DNA of 64,000 bases from Tellurirhabdus bombi. GTDB lineage: Bacteria > Bacteroidota > Bacteroidia > Cytophagales > Spirosomataceae. A model generated the notes under the pieces. It was not told the origin of the DNA. It saw nothing but the letters and a program-made list of their open reading frames with translations, and made no database searches. Shown here one piece after another: positions 1-8,708 of the stretch (its first letter is position 1; each line of letters opens with the position of its first letter). The position numbers were made by a program, and so were the translations under genes. The stretch covers positions 608,501 to 672,500 of the forward strand of contig NZ_CP090557.1 in the NCBI RefSeq assembly GCF_021484805.1, given 5' to 3'.

Positions 1-176
1 AGATCCTCTTCACGTCCATTATTGCCGGCGAATTCCCCTGTAAAACCAGAATATTTTGCACGGTCAATAGCCCATCTGCCAACTACTGGCGAGGGTTCTG
101 GATCATCATCTTTCGTACATGAGGTAAGTCCAGCCAGTGTCACCACTAGACTCATGAAGTACAATAGTTTTCTCAT
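1..176 (-). CDS. Lipoprotein, N-terminal fragment (lipocalin-like?)
   Basis: An ATG at 174-176 on the minus strand opens a frame that leaves the window at base 1, so only about 58 residues are visible. The start is a signal peptide with a lipobox ending LTSC, followed by an acidic stretch (TKDDDPEP) typical of surface-tethered Bacteroidota lipoproteins. The following segment VVGRWAIDRAKYSGF resembles the opening strand of small lipocalin-like domains, but this rests on a few residues. The function is unknown. The cut-off is the window edge, not a truncation of the gene. Confidence 0.7.
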   Translation of the reverse strand, partial: MRKLLYFMSLVVTLAGLTSCTKDDDPEPSPVVGRWAIDRAKYSGFTGEFAGNNGREED

Positions 177-318
177 AATTAATTGGCTACATGTATAGTT
201 AAAAAATTCTCTTCTGAATGAAGGTAAGGTACAAAAAATTTGGTCACATTATCAAAAAAGACCCTTTTTCTATCTATTGTACTCCTTTAGGTGCTAAAAT
301 GTTGCGCTCCAAACCTGA

Positions 319-1671
319 TCAACGCAAATTAGATTTGGGAATGACAGGCAGACTCTCGTTCCCATCATTACTAACCGCCTGAACGGCAAAGAAATAGTTG
401 TCTTTTGAATACGGAATCGTCATCCCTAATTTATCCGTAAAGAATTTCTTTTGCCAGAACGGCCAGTGCGTTTCGCGCATCAGTACGTAATATCCCTTCA
501 CTTTACCAGACTTCGGAGCCTGCCAATACAAAGCCGTCGAATTGGTCAGATTGCGGACCTCTACCGTCACATTTTCCGGGGATGCCGGGGCCTTGGCTAA
601 ATTGGCCAGCGACGCCAGATTGATGCCCGTGTTTTTGCGCAGGTATTCAAAATCCATGAATTTGGCGTAATCACCATACTCAACTTTGTCCTGCACACGT
701 AAATCCTGGTGCTGGTGCTCAAAATTTTCGTTCATTTCGCTAAAACGCACGGCTGCAAAACCCCGCTCAACAAAAGGCGTGTGATCGCCGCCCCGCAGGT
801 AGCGGTCGTTGCGGTAAATCATGACTACTTCCAGTTTGTCCACGTAGCGTTCGCCGACCTCTTTCACATAACGGGCAAGCTGGCGGGCAGGGCCATCGTT
901 TTCGGTTCCTAACTGCCGGATTCCCGCCGCCCGATCAGCCAGTTGATAAAGGGGCAAGCCTTCGCTGAAAACCCGCAAACGCGTATTATCAATAATCTTG
1001 GTTTCGCTGCTGTTGTTCGAACCCATGATGTCGTTGTTCAGCACCGCTTGCAGGTTCCAGTTTTCGGCTTTGGCCCGCTCTGCTAAGTGTCCTGCACCCA
1101 ACAGTCCCTGCTCTTCTCCGCAAACTGTTACGAACACAATCGTCCCCGAAAATTTCGCTTTACTCATCACGCGGCACAGTTCAATGACCGCCGCCGTTCC
1201 CGACCCATCGTCATTGGCACCCGGCGCATTCGCCTCGCGGTTCATCACGTCGGTCACGCGACTGTCAATGTGGCCTGTTACCAGAAAAACGCGGTTGTCA
1301 GACGGATCGGTGCCTTTCAGCGTAGCCATCACGTTTCCCATCTCGATTGGCTTGTCCACCCGCTTACCGTCCGGTTGCAACGTCCAGGTATCGATGGTGG
1401 CCGTCAAGCGACCTTCTGATTGCTTCGCGTATTCCTGAAACTTACTCAAAACCCAACGGCGAGCCGCACTAAGCCCCCGCTTTTTGTCCGTGTCTGGACT
1501 AAGCGTATGACGCGTTCCAAAGCTCACCAGCTTATCAACGTGCGCCCGCAGGCTATCGGCAGAAATCTCACCGACCAACTTGGCGATCTCAGGATCCCGC
1601 TGAACAATGGTTTGCGCCGGTGCCAGGATGGGCAAAATGCCAAAGGAAAGAAGTAAAAGCTTTTTTTTCAT
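319..1671 (-). CDS. Secreted M28-family metallopeptidase
   Basis: Predicted zinc aminopeptidase of the M28 family, exported to the periplasm or cell surface. I chose the ATG at 1669-1671, which gives a clean signal peptide (MKKKLLLLSF to about APAQ); an upstream in-frame extension would overlap the neighbouring gene. Co-catalytic zinc ligands are recognisable: GHID around H134, GANDDGSG around D154, CGEEQG around E186/E187, NNDIMG around D214 and a late GGDHTPF. After the peptidase domain, about the last 85 residues look like a fibronectin type III module (PENVTVEV through WQAPKSGKVKGYYVL). It lies 23 nt downstream of the gene starting at 2267 and is probably co-transcribed with it. The substrate cannot be told from sequence. 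The family call is firm. Confidence 0.9.
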   Translation of the reverse strand: MKKKLLLLSFGILPILAPAQTIVQRDPEIAKLVGEISADSLRAHVDKLVSFGTRHTLSPDTDKKRGLSAARRWVLSKFQEYAKQSEGRLTATIDTWTLQPDGKRVDKPIEMGNVMATLKGTDPSDNRVFLVTGHIDSRVTDVMNREANAPGANDDGSGTAAVIELCRVMSKAKFSGTIVFVTVCGEEQGLLGAGHLAERAKAENWNLQAVLNNDIMGSNNSSETKIIDNTRLRVFSEGLPLYQLADRAAGIRQLGTENDGPARQLARYVKEVGERYVDKLEVVMIYRNDRYLRGGDHTPFVERGFAAVRFSEMNENFEHQHQDLRVQDKVEYGDYAKFMDFEYLRKNTGINLASLANLAKAPASPENVTVEVRNLTNSTALYWQAPKSGKVKGYYVLMRETHWPFWQKKFFTDKLGMTIPYSKDNYFFAVQAVSNDGNESLPVIPKSNLR

Positions 1672-1694
1672 GTACGTTTTATAAATGAAGTGTT

Positions 1695-2267
1695 TTAATG
1701 CGGTTGCGTCCGAAACTGCCCGACCCACCCGATCCCAACGGCCGCCCGGCCCGTTCCCGGCAGCGGAGCGATGGAAAAGCCGAGCCGATTTTCGAGTAAA
1801 ACCTGGTTATACCGTTTGACCGCTTTGGAGACTTTAACATTGCCGGCAATGGTCAGCCCGAGCGAAGCCGCTACGGAGCCCAGATACAAATACCAATATT
1901 CCCGAGTCCGGGTTTGGGAGCCTTTTTCCTGAAAAAGCAAATAGGCCAAGGGAGCTAGCGCCGTCAGTTGGCTGATGGTGTTCAAGGTACGAAAACCCCG
2001 GTAATGGCGCGTGACTACCGGATCGGCCATTTCATAAAAAGGAACATCCAACGAGAAAGGCGACCGCAGCCGTTGCTCTCCATAATAATAAACGGCACCT
2101 AGCGCTGACGAACCCGGCGCCCGTTCAATGCCTTTTAGATGGGGCGGGATTTTGGCCTGCGTCCGAACAAAGCTGGTATCAGTCTGCTGGGCTTTGCTGC
2201 AAAAGCTGACGAAGAGAAGAAAAATACCAGAGACGAATCTCAACTTCCTGAAAAAAGGGCTTGTCAT
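1695..2267 (-). CDS. Hypothetical membrane-associated protein, 190 aa
   Basis: I do not recognise this family. The protein begins with a basic stretch and a hydrophobic segment (residues about 10-26) ending near SKAQ, so it is probably exported or N-terminally anchored. Two further hydrophobic stretches lie around residues 98-113 (ISQLTALAPLAYLLF) and 127-142 (YLYLGSVAASLGLTIAG), suggesting a small inner-membrane protein. There are no catalytic motifs. It shares strand and close spacing with the M28 peptidase gene downstream, the only hint of context. The ATG at 2265-2267 is the first good start. Confidence 0.7.
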   Translation of the reverse strand: MTSPFFRKLRFVSGIFLLFVSFCSKAQQTDTSFVRTQAKIPPHLKGIERAPGSSALGAVYYYGEQRLRSPFSLDVPFYEMADPVVTRHYRGFRTLNTISQLTALAPLAYLLFQEKGSQTRTREYWYLYLGSVAASLGLTIAGNVKVSKAVKRYNQVLLENRLGFSIAPLPGTGRAAVGIGWVGQFRTQPH

Positions 2268-2360
2268 GGTGTAGGGGTTCGCGTGTATTGTCTTTTGCCA
2301 CCTTGATGGAAACCGTAAAGTTAGCTGCTTTTATACGTTGCTTTGTAGCTGTATAAAAAC

Positions 2361-2395
2361 AAAAATGCGGTAAAAAGAACTTTTACCGCATTTTT
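2361..2395 (-). terminator. Intrinsic terminator after carB
   Basis: A perfect 15-bp stem (2361-2375 with 2381-2395) with a 5-nt loop lies 20 nt beyond the carB stop. On the minus strand the stem ends in a run of T. The ends of the stem are A/T-rich, so it could also work on the plus strand. Confidence 0.85.
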
Positions 2396-2414
2396 ATTCA
2401 ATAGAATTTAGTAA

Positions 2415-5258
2415 CTACCGGCTCAGATACAAATTCCGCTCCGAATAGACTTTTAAGAAGAATTCGTCTTCTAAATCATCGATGAAGTAGATTCCTTCAC
2501 CCGTTGATTTCATCTCTGGCCCTAATTCCTTGTTCACGTTCGGGAACTTGTTGAACGAGAATACTGGAATCTTGATCGCGTATCCTTTCTTGACCGGCTT
2601 GAAGTCGAAGTCAGTTACTTTTTTCGCGCCCAGCATCACCTTGGTTGCGTAGTTCACGTACGGCTCCTGGTAGGCTTTGCAGATGAATGGCACCGTCCGC
2701 GACGCACGAGGATTGGCCTCAATGACATACACTTTCTCGTCCTTGATGGCAAACTGGATGTTAATCAACCCAACGGTCCGCAGGGCAACCGCGATTTTGC
2801 GCGTATAATCCTCGATTTGCTTAATGACGTTTTCGCTAAGGTCAAACGTCGGCAAGAGCGCATACGAATCCCCCGAGTGAATACCCGCCGGTTCGATGTG
2901 TTCCATAACCCCAATGATGTACACGTTTTCACCGTCGCAAATCGCATCGGCTTCCGCTTCAATGGCGTTTTCCAGGAAGTGATCGAGCAGGATGTTGTTA
3001 TCAGGAATATCGTACAGAATCTTGACAACGTGCTGTTCCAGTTCGGCCTCGTTGATCACGATTTTCATGCTCTGACCACCCAATACGTAGCTTGGCCGAA
3101 CCAGTAGCGGGAAGCCTAGTTCCTTCGATAACTCAACCGCAGCATCAGCCGTACGGACGGTTCCGAATTGCGGATAAGGAATATCGTTATCGCGCAAAAG
3201 GGCCGAAAACTGCCCGCGATCCTCCGCCAGGTCGAGTGCTTCCCAGCTTGTACCAATGATTTTTATACCGTACTTGGTTAGCTTTTCGGCCATTTTCAGG
3301 GCCGTCTGGCCACCCAACTGCACAATAACGCCTTCGGGTTTTTCGTGGCGAATGATGTCGTACACGTGCTCCCAGAAAACCGGCTCAAAATACAGTTTGT
3401 CGGCAATATCCGGGTCAGTCGAAACGGTTTCCGGGTTGCAATTGATCATGATGGTCTCATAACCGGATTCTTTCGCAGCCAGTACGCCGTGAACGCAGCT
3501 ATAATCAAACTCGATGCCCTGCCCAATCCGGTTTGGTCCCGAGCCCAATACAACCACCTTTTTCTTATTGGTCGTTACCGACTCATTATCTGGATCTTCG
3601 GGCGTAGCGTTGAAAGTCGAGTAGTAATAAGGCGTTTTCGCTTCGAACTCAGCCGAGCAGGTATCTACGCATTTGTACACCCGACGAATGCCCAGGCTTT
3701 CCCGCTTGTTGAAGACATCGCTTTCGAGGCAATGCAACAGGTGGGCAATCTGGCGATCGACGTAGCCTTTCTGCTTGGCTTTCAGTAACAACTCATCCGG
3801 GATGGTCTGGATGCTATATTGCTGCATTTCCTTGTCCATTTCGACCAATTCTTCAATCTGGTACAAAAACCATTTGTCGATTTTGGTCAATTGCTGGATG
3901 GTTCGGAAAGACAGACCCGCTTTGAACGCGTCGTAGATATGGAATAAGCGGTTCCAGCTTGGATGCGCCAGGCTCTTTTTCAGGGCTTCCTGATCGGTCA
4001 GCTCTTTGCCATCGGCACCAAGGCCGTTGCGGCGAATTTCAAGCGACTGACAGGCCTTTTGCAGGGCTTCCTGGAAGTTCCGGCCAATTCCCATCGTTTC
4101 TCCTACCGACTTCATTTGCAGACCCAACGTCCGGTCGGAGCCTGGGAATTTATCGAAGTTCCAGCGGGGTACTTTAACGATTACGTAGTCAATGGCTGGC
4201 TCGAAGAACGCCGATGTAGTGCCCGTGATTGGGTTCAGCAATTCATCCAGGTTGTAGCCAATGGCCATTTTAGCGGCAATTTTGGCAATCGGATAACCCG
4301 TCGCTTTAGAAGCCAGCGCCGAGGAGCGGCTTACGCGTGGGTTAATTTCGATGGCAATGATGTCGTCGTTTTCCGGATTAACCGAAAACTGCACGTTACA
4401 ACCACCGGCAAACTTCCCGATTCCGTCCATCATTTTGATCGACAGGTCACGCATTTTCTGGTAAAGCGTGTCGGGCAGGGTCATGGCCGGAGCGACGGTA
4501 ATGCTGTCGCCGGTATGAATACCCATCGGATCGAAGTTTTCAATAGAGCAGATAATGATAAAATTGCCGGCTCCATCGCGCAGCAATTCCAGCTCATATT
4601 CTTTCCAGCCCATCACGCTTTGCTCAATCAGCACTTCGTGAACGGGCGAGGCATGCAAGCCGTTGTTTAACGCTTTATCAAAATCTTCTGGTTTTTCGAC
4701 AAATCCGCCCCCCGTTCCGCCGAGCGTGAAGGAAGGCCGGATTACCAAAGGAAACCCAATTTCCTGAGCGATTTCTTTTCCTTCCAGGAAGGAACGGGCC
4801 GTGCGGCCTTTGCAGACACCAACGCCTAACTCCAGCATTTTCAGCCGGAATTTCTCGCGGTCTTCCGTGGTTTCGATCGCGTTGATATCAACCCCGATAA
4901 TCCGAACATCGTATTTTTTCCAGACCCCTGCCTTGTCACAATCAATGGCCAGATTGAGTGCTGTCTGGCCGCCCATAGTAGGCAACACAGCATCAATTGG
5001 TTTTCCCATTTCCTGGTGTTTCTTCAGAATCTCGACGATGGATTTCTTTTCGAGGGGCTTCAGATACACATAGTCGGCATTGATGGGGTCGGTCATGATG
5101 GTTGCCGGATTAGAGTTAATCAACGCAACCTCAATACCTTCCTCGCGCAACGAGCGAGCCGCCTGCGAGCCAGAGTAGTCAAATTCACACGCTTGTCCAA
5201 TAATGATAGGGCCGGAGCCGATGATAAGAACCGAGCGGATGGAGGAATCTTTTGGCAT
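2415..5258 (-). CDS. carB: Carbamoyl-phosphate synthase large subunit, lacking the allosteric domain
   Basis: Makes carbamoyl phosphate from bicarbonate, ATP and glutamine-derived ammonia, for pyrimidine and arginine synthesis. Two ATP-grasp halves are clear: the first opens [20 protein letters not shown] and the second [19 protein letters not shown] near residue 570. [10 protein letters not shown] and [10 protein letters not shown] mark the metal/ATP sites of the two halves. At 947 residues it ends just after the second synthetase half ([12 protein letters not shown]). It therefore has no C-terminal MGS-like domain of about 130-140 residues, which in E. coli CarB (1073 aa) binds UMP, IMP and ornithine. 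The natural stop and the terminator right after it argue that this is the true length. No carA is visible in the window. Confidence 0.97.
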   Translation of the reverse strand: MPKDSSIRSVLIIGSGPIIIGQACEFDYSGSQAARSLREEGIEVALINSNPATIMTDPINADYVYLKPLEKKSIVEILKKHQEMGKPIDAVLPTMGGQTALNLAIDCDKAGVWKKYDVRIIGVDINAIETTEDREKFRLKMLELGVGVCKGRTARSFLEGKEIAQEIGFPLVIRPSFTLGGTGGGFVEKPEDFDKALNNGLHASPVHEVLIEQSVMGWKEYELELLRDGAGNFIIICSIENFDPMGIHTGDSITVAPAMTLPDTLYQKMRDLSIKMMDGIGKFAGGCNVQFSVNPENDDIIAIEINPRVSRSSALASKATGYPIAKIAAKMAIGYNLDELLNPITGTTSAFFEPAIDYVIVKVPRWNFDKFPGSDRTLGLQMKSVGETMGIGRNFQEALQKACQSLEIRRNGLGADGKELTDQEALKKSLAHPSWNRLFHIYDAFKAGLSFRTIQQLTKIDKWFLYQIEELVEMDKEMQQYSIQTIPDELLLKAKQKGYVDRQIAHLLHCLESDVFNKRESLGIRRVYKCVDTCSAEFEAKTPYYYSTFNATPEDPDNESVTTNKKKVVVLGSGPNRIGQGIEFDYSCVHGVLAAKESGYETIMINCNPETVSTDPDIADKLYFEPVFWEHVYDIIRHEKPEGVIVQLGGQTALKMAEKLTKYGIKIIGTSWEALDLAEDRGQFSALLRDNDIPYPQFGTVRTADAAVELSKELGFPLLVRPSYVLGGQSMKIVINEAELEQHVVKILYDIPDNNILLDHFLENAIEAEADAICDGENVYIIGVMEHIEPAGIHSGDSYALLPTFDLSENVIKQIEDYTRKIAVALRTVGLINIQFAIKDEKVYVIEANPRASRTVPFICKAYQEPYVNYATKVMLGAKKVTDFDFKPVKKGYAIKIPVFSFNKFPNVNKELGPEMKSTGEGIYFIDDLEDEFFLKVYSERNLYLSR

Positions 5259-5420
5259 TATTCAGTGGAAAAAAAGGATGTCTAATGAATACCTTGCAAT
5301 GGATATTCTCTGACTCCCTGGAACGCCTGGCCCGTTTGTAACCTAATTGGCAGTCATGCAGTTAAAAACTGCCAACCGGCGCTGTCGAACCGGCTATTCC
5401 GGTATGGTCAAAAAATTGCA

Positions 5421-5450
5421 CAAAAGTAGCGGTTATCACCCAATTTCAAA
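5421..5450 (-). promoter_or_regulatory. Candidate carB promoter and leader
   Basis: Read on the minus strand, TTTG (5447-5450), 18 bp and TACTTTTG (5421-5428) fit the Bacteroidota sigma-A consensus. Transcription from here gives a leader of about 155 nt before the carB ATG. The leader includes a hairpin with arms TTGGCAGT and ACTGCCAA near 5348-5376. The 347-bp gap 5259-5605 otherwise holds only AT-rich sequence before the divergent plus-strand gene. The promoter is a consensus match only. Confidence 0.45.
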
Positions 5451-5605
5451 CCACCAATCTGAAAAATGTTACAAATCCGGTTATTTCTAACCAAATCTTA
5501 ACCCCTTCTCTTTTGCTTTATACTCCTCTAGCCTTTGTTTCTTGACTAGAGCTTTCTAATTTGCTTGGCAAACTCAGATTACTCAAATCGAAAGCTCAAC
5601 CCTCT

Positions 5606-7018
5606 ATGAAGCGCCAATTAAGCCATTTAATAAAGTCATCAGCGGTTCTGATGGGCTTATTCCTGGCCGGATGTTACAAGTACGAAGAACGGGTATGGCC
5701 CCAGCAAATACCAGAACCCGGCTCAGGCAATCCGCCTGCACCAATTGTTACAGCTCCGCCTAAACCTTCGTACATTGAAAACGGAGCCATTCGGGTAGGC
5801 GTTGATCTTAACATGGGCGGCTCAATTACGTTTCTGGGTCTAACGGGCAGCGGCGTCAATCTGATTAACAATTACGATACTGGTCGGCAGATTCAGGCGT
5901 CTTTTTATTCAGGACCGGTTCCTTACAAACCAAATGGGAAAGAACCTCACCCCTATTGGTACGGTTTGGGCTGGAATCCCGTTCAATCCGGCGACTACCT
6001 TGGCAATCGATCCAAGGTACTTGCTTTCGAGAACGACGGTCGGCAAATGTACATCAAGACCCAGCCGATGATCTGGCCAGTTATTGGCGAGGTTGCCGAC
6101 TGCCACGTCGAAACCTGGATTACCCTGGAAAACAATACGGTAAAAGTCCGCTGCAAGCTTACAAACTTCCGTTCCGATACCAAGCAATACCCTTCTACCC
6201 CGCAGGAACTTCCGGCCGTTTACACCAACGGCCCGTACCACATCGTTACCTTTTACAACGGCTGGAAACCATTTACAAACGATACGCTGTCTACCCTGCA
6301 AAGTCCAGGAACTACCACCAATTTCATTAGCCGGGAAAATTGGGTGGCTATGGTGAATGAGCAGAAATGGGGGTTGGGCGTCTGGAAGCCAGACCATTAC
6401 AGCTTCGTTACCAGTAGTGCCGGGGCCGCTGGCCGGGGCGGCGAATACGATGTCTCTACAACTTCGTTAGCTCCGTTTTACTACGAAATTTTGGATCATA
6501 ACATCCAGTACGACTATAATTACACACTTATTGTTGGCTCGTTGAGCGAGATTCGCCAGTATGCCTACGCCCAGCCACGCCCCAGCAAAGCACCCAATTA
6601 CCGCTTCGTGGCCGACCGGCAGCACTGGCAATATTATGGTTTCGCGACCGACGCGGGCTGGCCAATCAACAATGAGCTGAACGTTTCCCTCGCGCAAGGT
6701 AACTTCCTGACCTCCGGACCTTTCGTTTTTTGGCAAGCCAGCGATATTCCTAAAATTTACGTCCGGGCCGCCTACAATACGGAAGCTACGCATGCCCGGC
6801 TGCGCTGGCGCATCACCGACGATCCAGAGTTTCTACCCGACCGGATTCTGGACTTCCCCATCATTAGCGATGGCCAGTTCCACACCTATGAGTTAGACAT
6901 GACCAAAGTTCCAAGCTGGCGAAGCACCATTGTTGGGCTTGGTTTTGAGCCTGCTTTGGGTGAAAAAGGCGGAGCGGGTAAATTTGTGAAAATTCAATCC
7001 ATTACGGCCTCCCAGTAA
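5606..7018 (+). CDS. Lipoprotein with mutarotase-like beta-sandwich region
   Basis: The 470-residue product starts at the ATG at 5606, which places a lipobox (LAGCYKY) after a short signal peptide; an upstream extension would bury the signal. A Pro-rich linker follows (about residues 30-55). The main region contains VGVDLNMGGSITFL and NLINNYDTGRQIQASFYSG, a pattern I associate with galactose-mutarotase-like beta-sandwich proteins of unknown activity. The C-terminal 110 residues, with several aromatic residues (ARLRWRITDDPEF), could be a second, carbohydrate-binding-like sandwich. It lies 12 nt upstream of the class D beta-lactamase gene and is probably co-transcribed with it. The function is unknown; a role in surface sugar binding is inference. 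Confidence 0.8.
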   Translation: MKRQLSHLIKSSAVLMGLFLAGCYKYEERVWPQQIPEPGSGNPPAPIVTAPPKPSYIENGAIRVGVDLNMGGSITFLGLTGSGVNLINNYDTGRQIQASFYSGPVPYKPNGKEPHPYWYGLGWNPVQSGDYLGNRSKVLAFENDGRQMYIKTQPMIWPVIGEVADCHVETWITLENNTVKVRCKLTNFRSDTKQYPSTPQELPAVYTNGPYHIVTFYNGWKPFTNDTLSTLQSPGTTTNFISRENWVAMVNEQKWGLGVWKPDHYSFVTSSAGAAGRGGEYDVSTTSLAPFYYEILDHNIQYDYNYTLIVGSLSEIRQYAYAQPRPSKAPNYRFVADRQHWQYYGFATDAGWPINNELNVSLAQGNFLTSGPFVFWQASDIPKIYVRAAYNTEATHARLRWRITDDPEFLPDRILDFPIISDGQFHTYELDMTKVPSWRSTIVGLGFEPALGEKGGAGKFVKIQSITASQ

Positions 7019-7030
7019 CTTCACGATATA

Positions 7031-7846
7031 ATGAAAAAAATTGTCCTGCTACTCAGCACCCTTTTTCTGCTAGGGTTGCGCCCAACGGCCCGCGTTACGG
7101 AGCGGCCTGATTTCGAACGCTTTTTTAAGGAAAAATCCCTTAAAGGTTCTTTTTTATTATTTGATCCCCAGAAGAATGCCGACCAGGGAGGTCATTTTAC
7201 GGCGTATAATTTTGAGCGCTGCCGCAAAGGCTTCATTCCTGCTTCTACGTACAAAATTCTCAACACCCTGATCGGGCTGGAAACGGGCATTTTGAAAGAC
7301 GAGCAAACCGTGATGAAGTGGGACGGCGTTCAGCGCGAAATTGCCGACTGGAACCGCGACCAGAACTTAGCCTCTGCTTTTCGGGTATCCTGCGTGCCGT
7401 GCTATCAGGAGCTAGCGCGAAAAATAGGCGTTGAGCGCATGAAAAAATGGGTGAACAACGTCGGCTACGGCACCATGGACATCACGGCAGATAACATCGA
7501 TAGTTTTTGGCTACGCGGAAAATCCCGCATTACCCAGGAGCAACAGATTGATTTTCTGCAACGCGTGCATGATGGGAAAGTACCTTTCTCGCCGCGCAAT
7601 CTGGCTATCCTGAAAAAAGTAATGCTCCTGGACGAAAAACCGACGTACAAGCTTTACGGCAAGACAGGCTGGGCGGTTTTGGACGATAACAACATTGGCT
7701 GGTTTGTTGGCTACGTTGAAAAAGAGAACCGGGTGTATTACTTTGCTACCAATATCGAGAATCCGTCGCCGACGCCTGCTACTTTTGTTCCAGGCAGAAG
7801 AGCCATTACAGAAGCTATGTTGACCGAGATGGGCATTCTCGACTAA
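7031..7846 (+). CDS. Class D (OXA-type) beta-lactamase
   Basis: Serine beta-lactamase or penicillin-binding esterase of class D, exported by an N-terminal signal segment. The active-site motifs are in order: S72-T-Y-K75 (nucleophile and the lysine that is carbamylated in this family), S120-C-V122 (the S-x-V motif) and K211-T-G-W-A. The usual Y-G-N box reads Y146-G-T148, an Asn-to-Thr change. The rest of the segment, IDSFWLRGKSRITQEQQ, is very close to OXA enzymes and includes the conserved W160. The length (271 aa) is normal. No mobile element or second resistance gene is nearby, so it is probably an intrinsic chromosomal enzyme. Substrate range cannot be read from sequence. Confidence 0.93.
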   Translation: MKKIVLLLSTLFLLGLRPTARVTERPDFERFFKEKSLKGSFLLFDPQKNADQGGHFTAYNFERCRKGFIPASTYKILNTLIGLETGILKDEQTVMKWDGVQREIADWNRDQNLASAFRVSCVPCYQELARKIGVERMKKWVNNVGYGTMDITADNIDSFWLRGKSRITQEQQIDFLQRVHDGKVPFSPRNLAILKKVMLLDEKPTYKLYGKTGWAVLDDNNIGWFVGYVEKENRVYYFATNIENPSPTPATFVPGRRAITEAMLTEMGILD

Positions 7847-7977
7847 GCCGATGACCTTGCCCGTTGACCACTGCTGGTCCGGCCTTTTAGGACTCTTCAT
7901 AAATACTTAAAAACCAGAATACCTTTCTGCTAGTTTTACAAAACTAGAAGCTGTCGTTTCGATCATCCTTGAAAAAA

Positions 7978-8655
7978 ATGAAAACCTCTTTTTCTTTATA
8001 CAACTGGAGCCTCCTTGTCGCTCTTCTGCTAACGACCAACGCGTTTGCACAGCGCACGTTTCGCATTGTCGGAAATGTGCCGGGTCTGGATAATGTTACG
8101 GTATACCTGAAAAAAACCGATAATAGCAACAGCAAAACCGTGACGGTCGACCTGACGAAAGCGAGTCAGGGAACGTTTAAATTTGAGCGCGATATTCCAG
8201 AAGTCGATTTCTACAACATTGTTGTCGATGGCTTGCCAGGGCAGGTTAATTTTGTCTGGGACGGCAATTTAACGCTGGAAGGAACGAAAGAAGCTTTTCG
8301 GGAATCAATTGTCAAAGGCTCGCCTTTAACGGAACAATGGCTGGAATTTCAGAATAAAGATGACCGTCCTTACCGCGAAATTCTGATGGAGCTTTACAAC
8401 GAGCGTCACCGGACACCGGGTGATACGTCGGTTAGCAACCGTGTTACCCGCGAAGAAAAACGGCTTAAGACCGAGCAAAATAAAAAGGTGGAAGAGCGCA
8501 TTCGGAACAACCCTAATTCGCTGTTGAGCCTTTATTTACTGAACTGGTATTGGCCACAGTTTCCGAAAGCAGAGGCTCGTTCGTTGTATGATAAGCTGGA
8601 TAATTCGTTCAAAACGCACTCAGTTGCCAAAAGACTGCAAGCTCAACTCAAGTAA
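7978..8655 (+). CDS. Secreted DUF4369-like protein without thioredoxin domain
   Basis: The start chosen is the ATG at 7978; a TTG nine bases upstream is less likely. A signal peptide ends near NAFAQ. Residues about 25-120 form a beta-rich module (FRIVGNVPGLDNVTVYL, KFERDIPEVDFYNIVV, VNFVWDGNLTLEG) resembling DUF4369, the N-terminal domain of many Bacteroidota TlpA-like thiol-disulfide proteins. The helical segment that usually follows is present (NPNSLLSLYLLNWYW). The thioredoxin domain with its CxxC is absent, and the protein ends normally at 225 residues before a strong terminator. It may be a stand-alone ligand-binding relative. A short AT-rich palindrome (7930-7947) lies upstream of the start. 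Confidence 0.75.
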   Translation: MKTSFSLYNWSLLVALLLTTNAFAQRTFRIVGNVPGLDNVTVYLKKTDNSNSKTVTVDLTKASQGTFKFERDIPEVDFYNIVVDGLPGQVNFVWDGNLTLEGTKEAFRESIVKGSPLTEQWLEFQNKDDRPYREILMELYNERHRTPGDTSVSNRVTREEKRLKTEQNKKVEERIRNNPNSLLSLYLLNWYWPQFPKAEARSLYDKLDNSFKTHSVAKRLQAQLK

Positions 8656-8672
8656 TTATTAAACTTAGCTAT

Positions 8673-8708
8673 AAAAAGAAATCCGGCCTTCGAGCCGGAT
8701 TTCTTTTT
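8673..8708. terminator. Bidirectional terminator between convergent genes
   Basis: Perfect 15-bp stem (8673-8687 with 8694-8708) and a 6-nt loop, with A-run and T-run flanks that suit both strands. It serves the DUF4369 gene (plus) and the ABC exporter gene (minus), whose stop codon overlaps the stem. Confidence 0.9.

Noticed and set aside
3963-4670. 235-codon open frame antisense to carB
   Set aside because: It lies wholly within carB on the other strand, has no family motif or start context, and is explained by the codon bias of carB.
7930-7947. Palindrome CTAGTTTT-AC-AAAACTAG as an operator
   Set aside because: Short, AT-rich and single; no regulator gene nearby. Could be chance.
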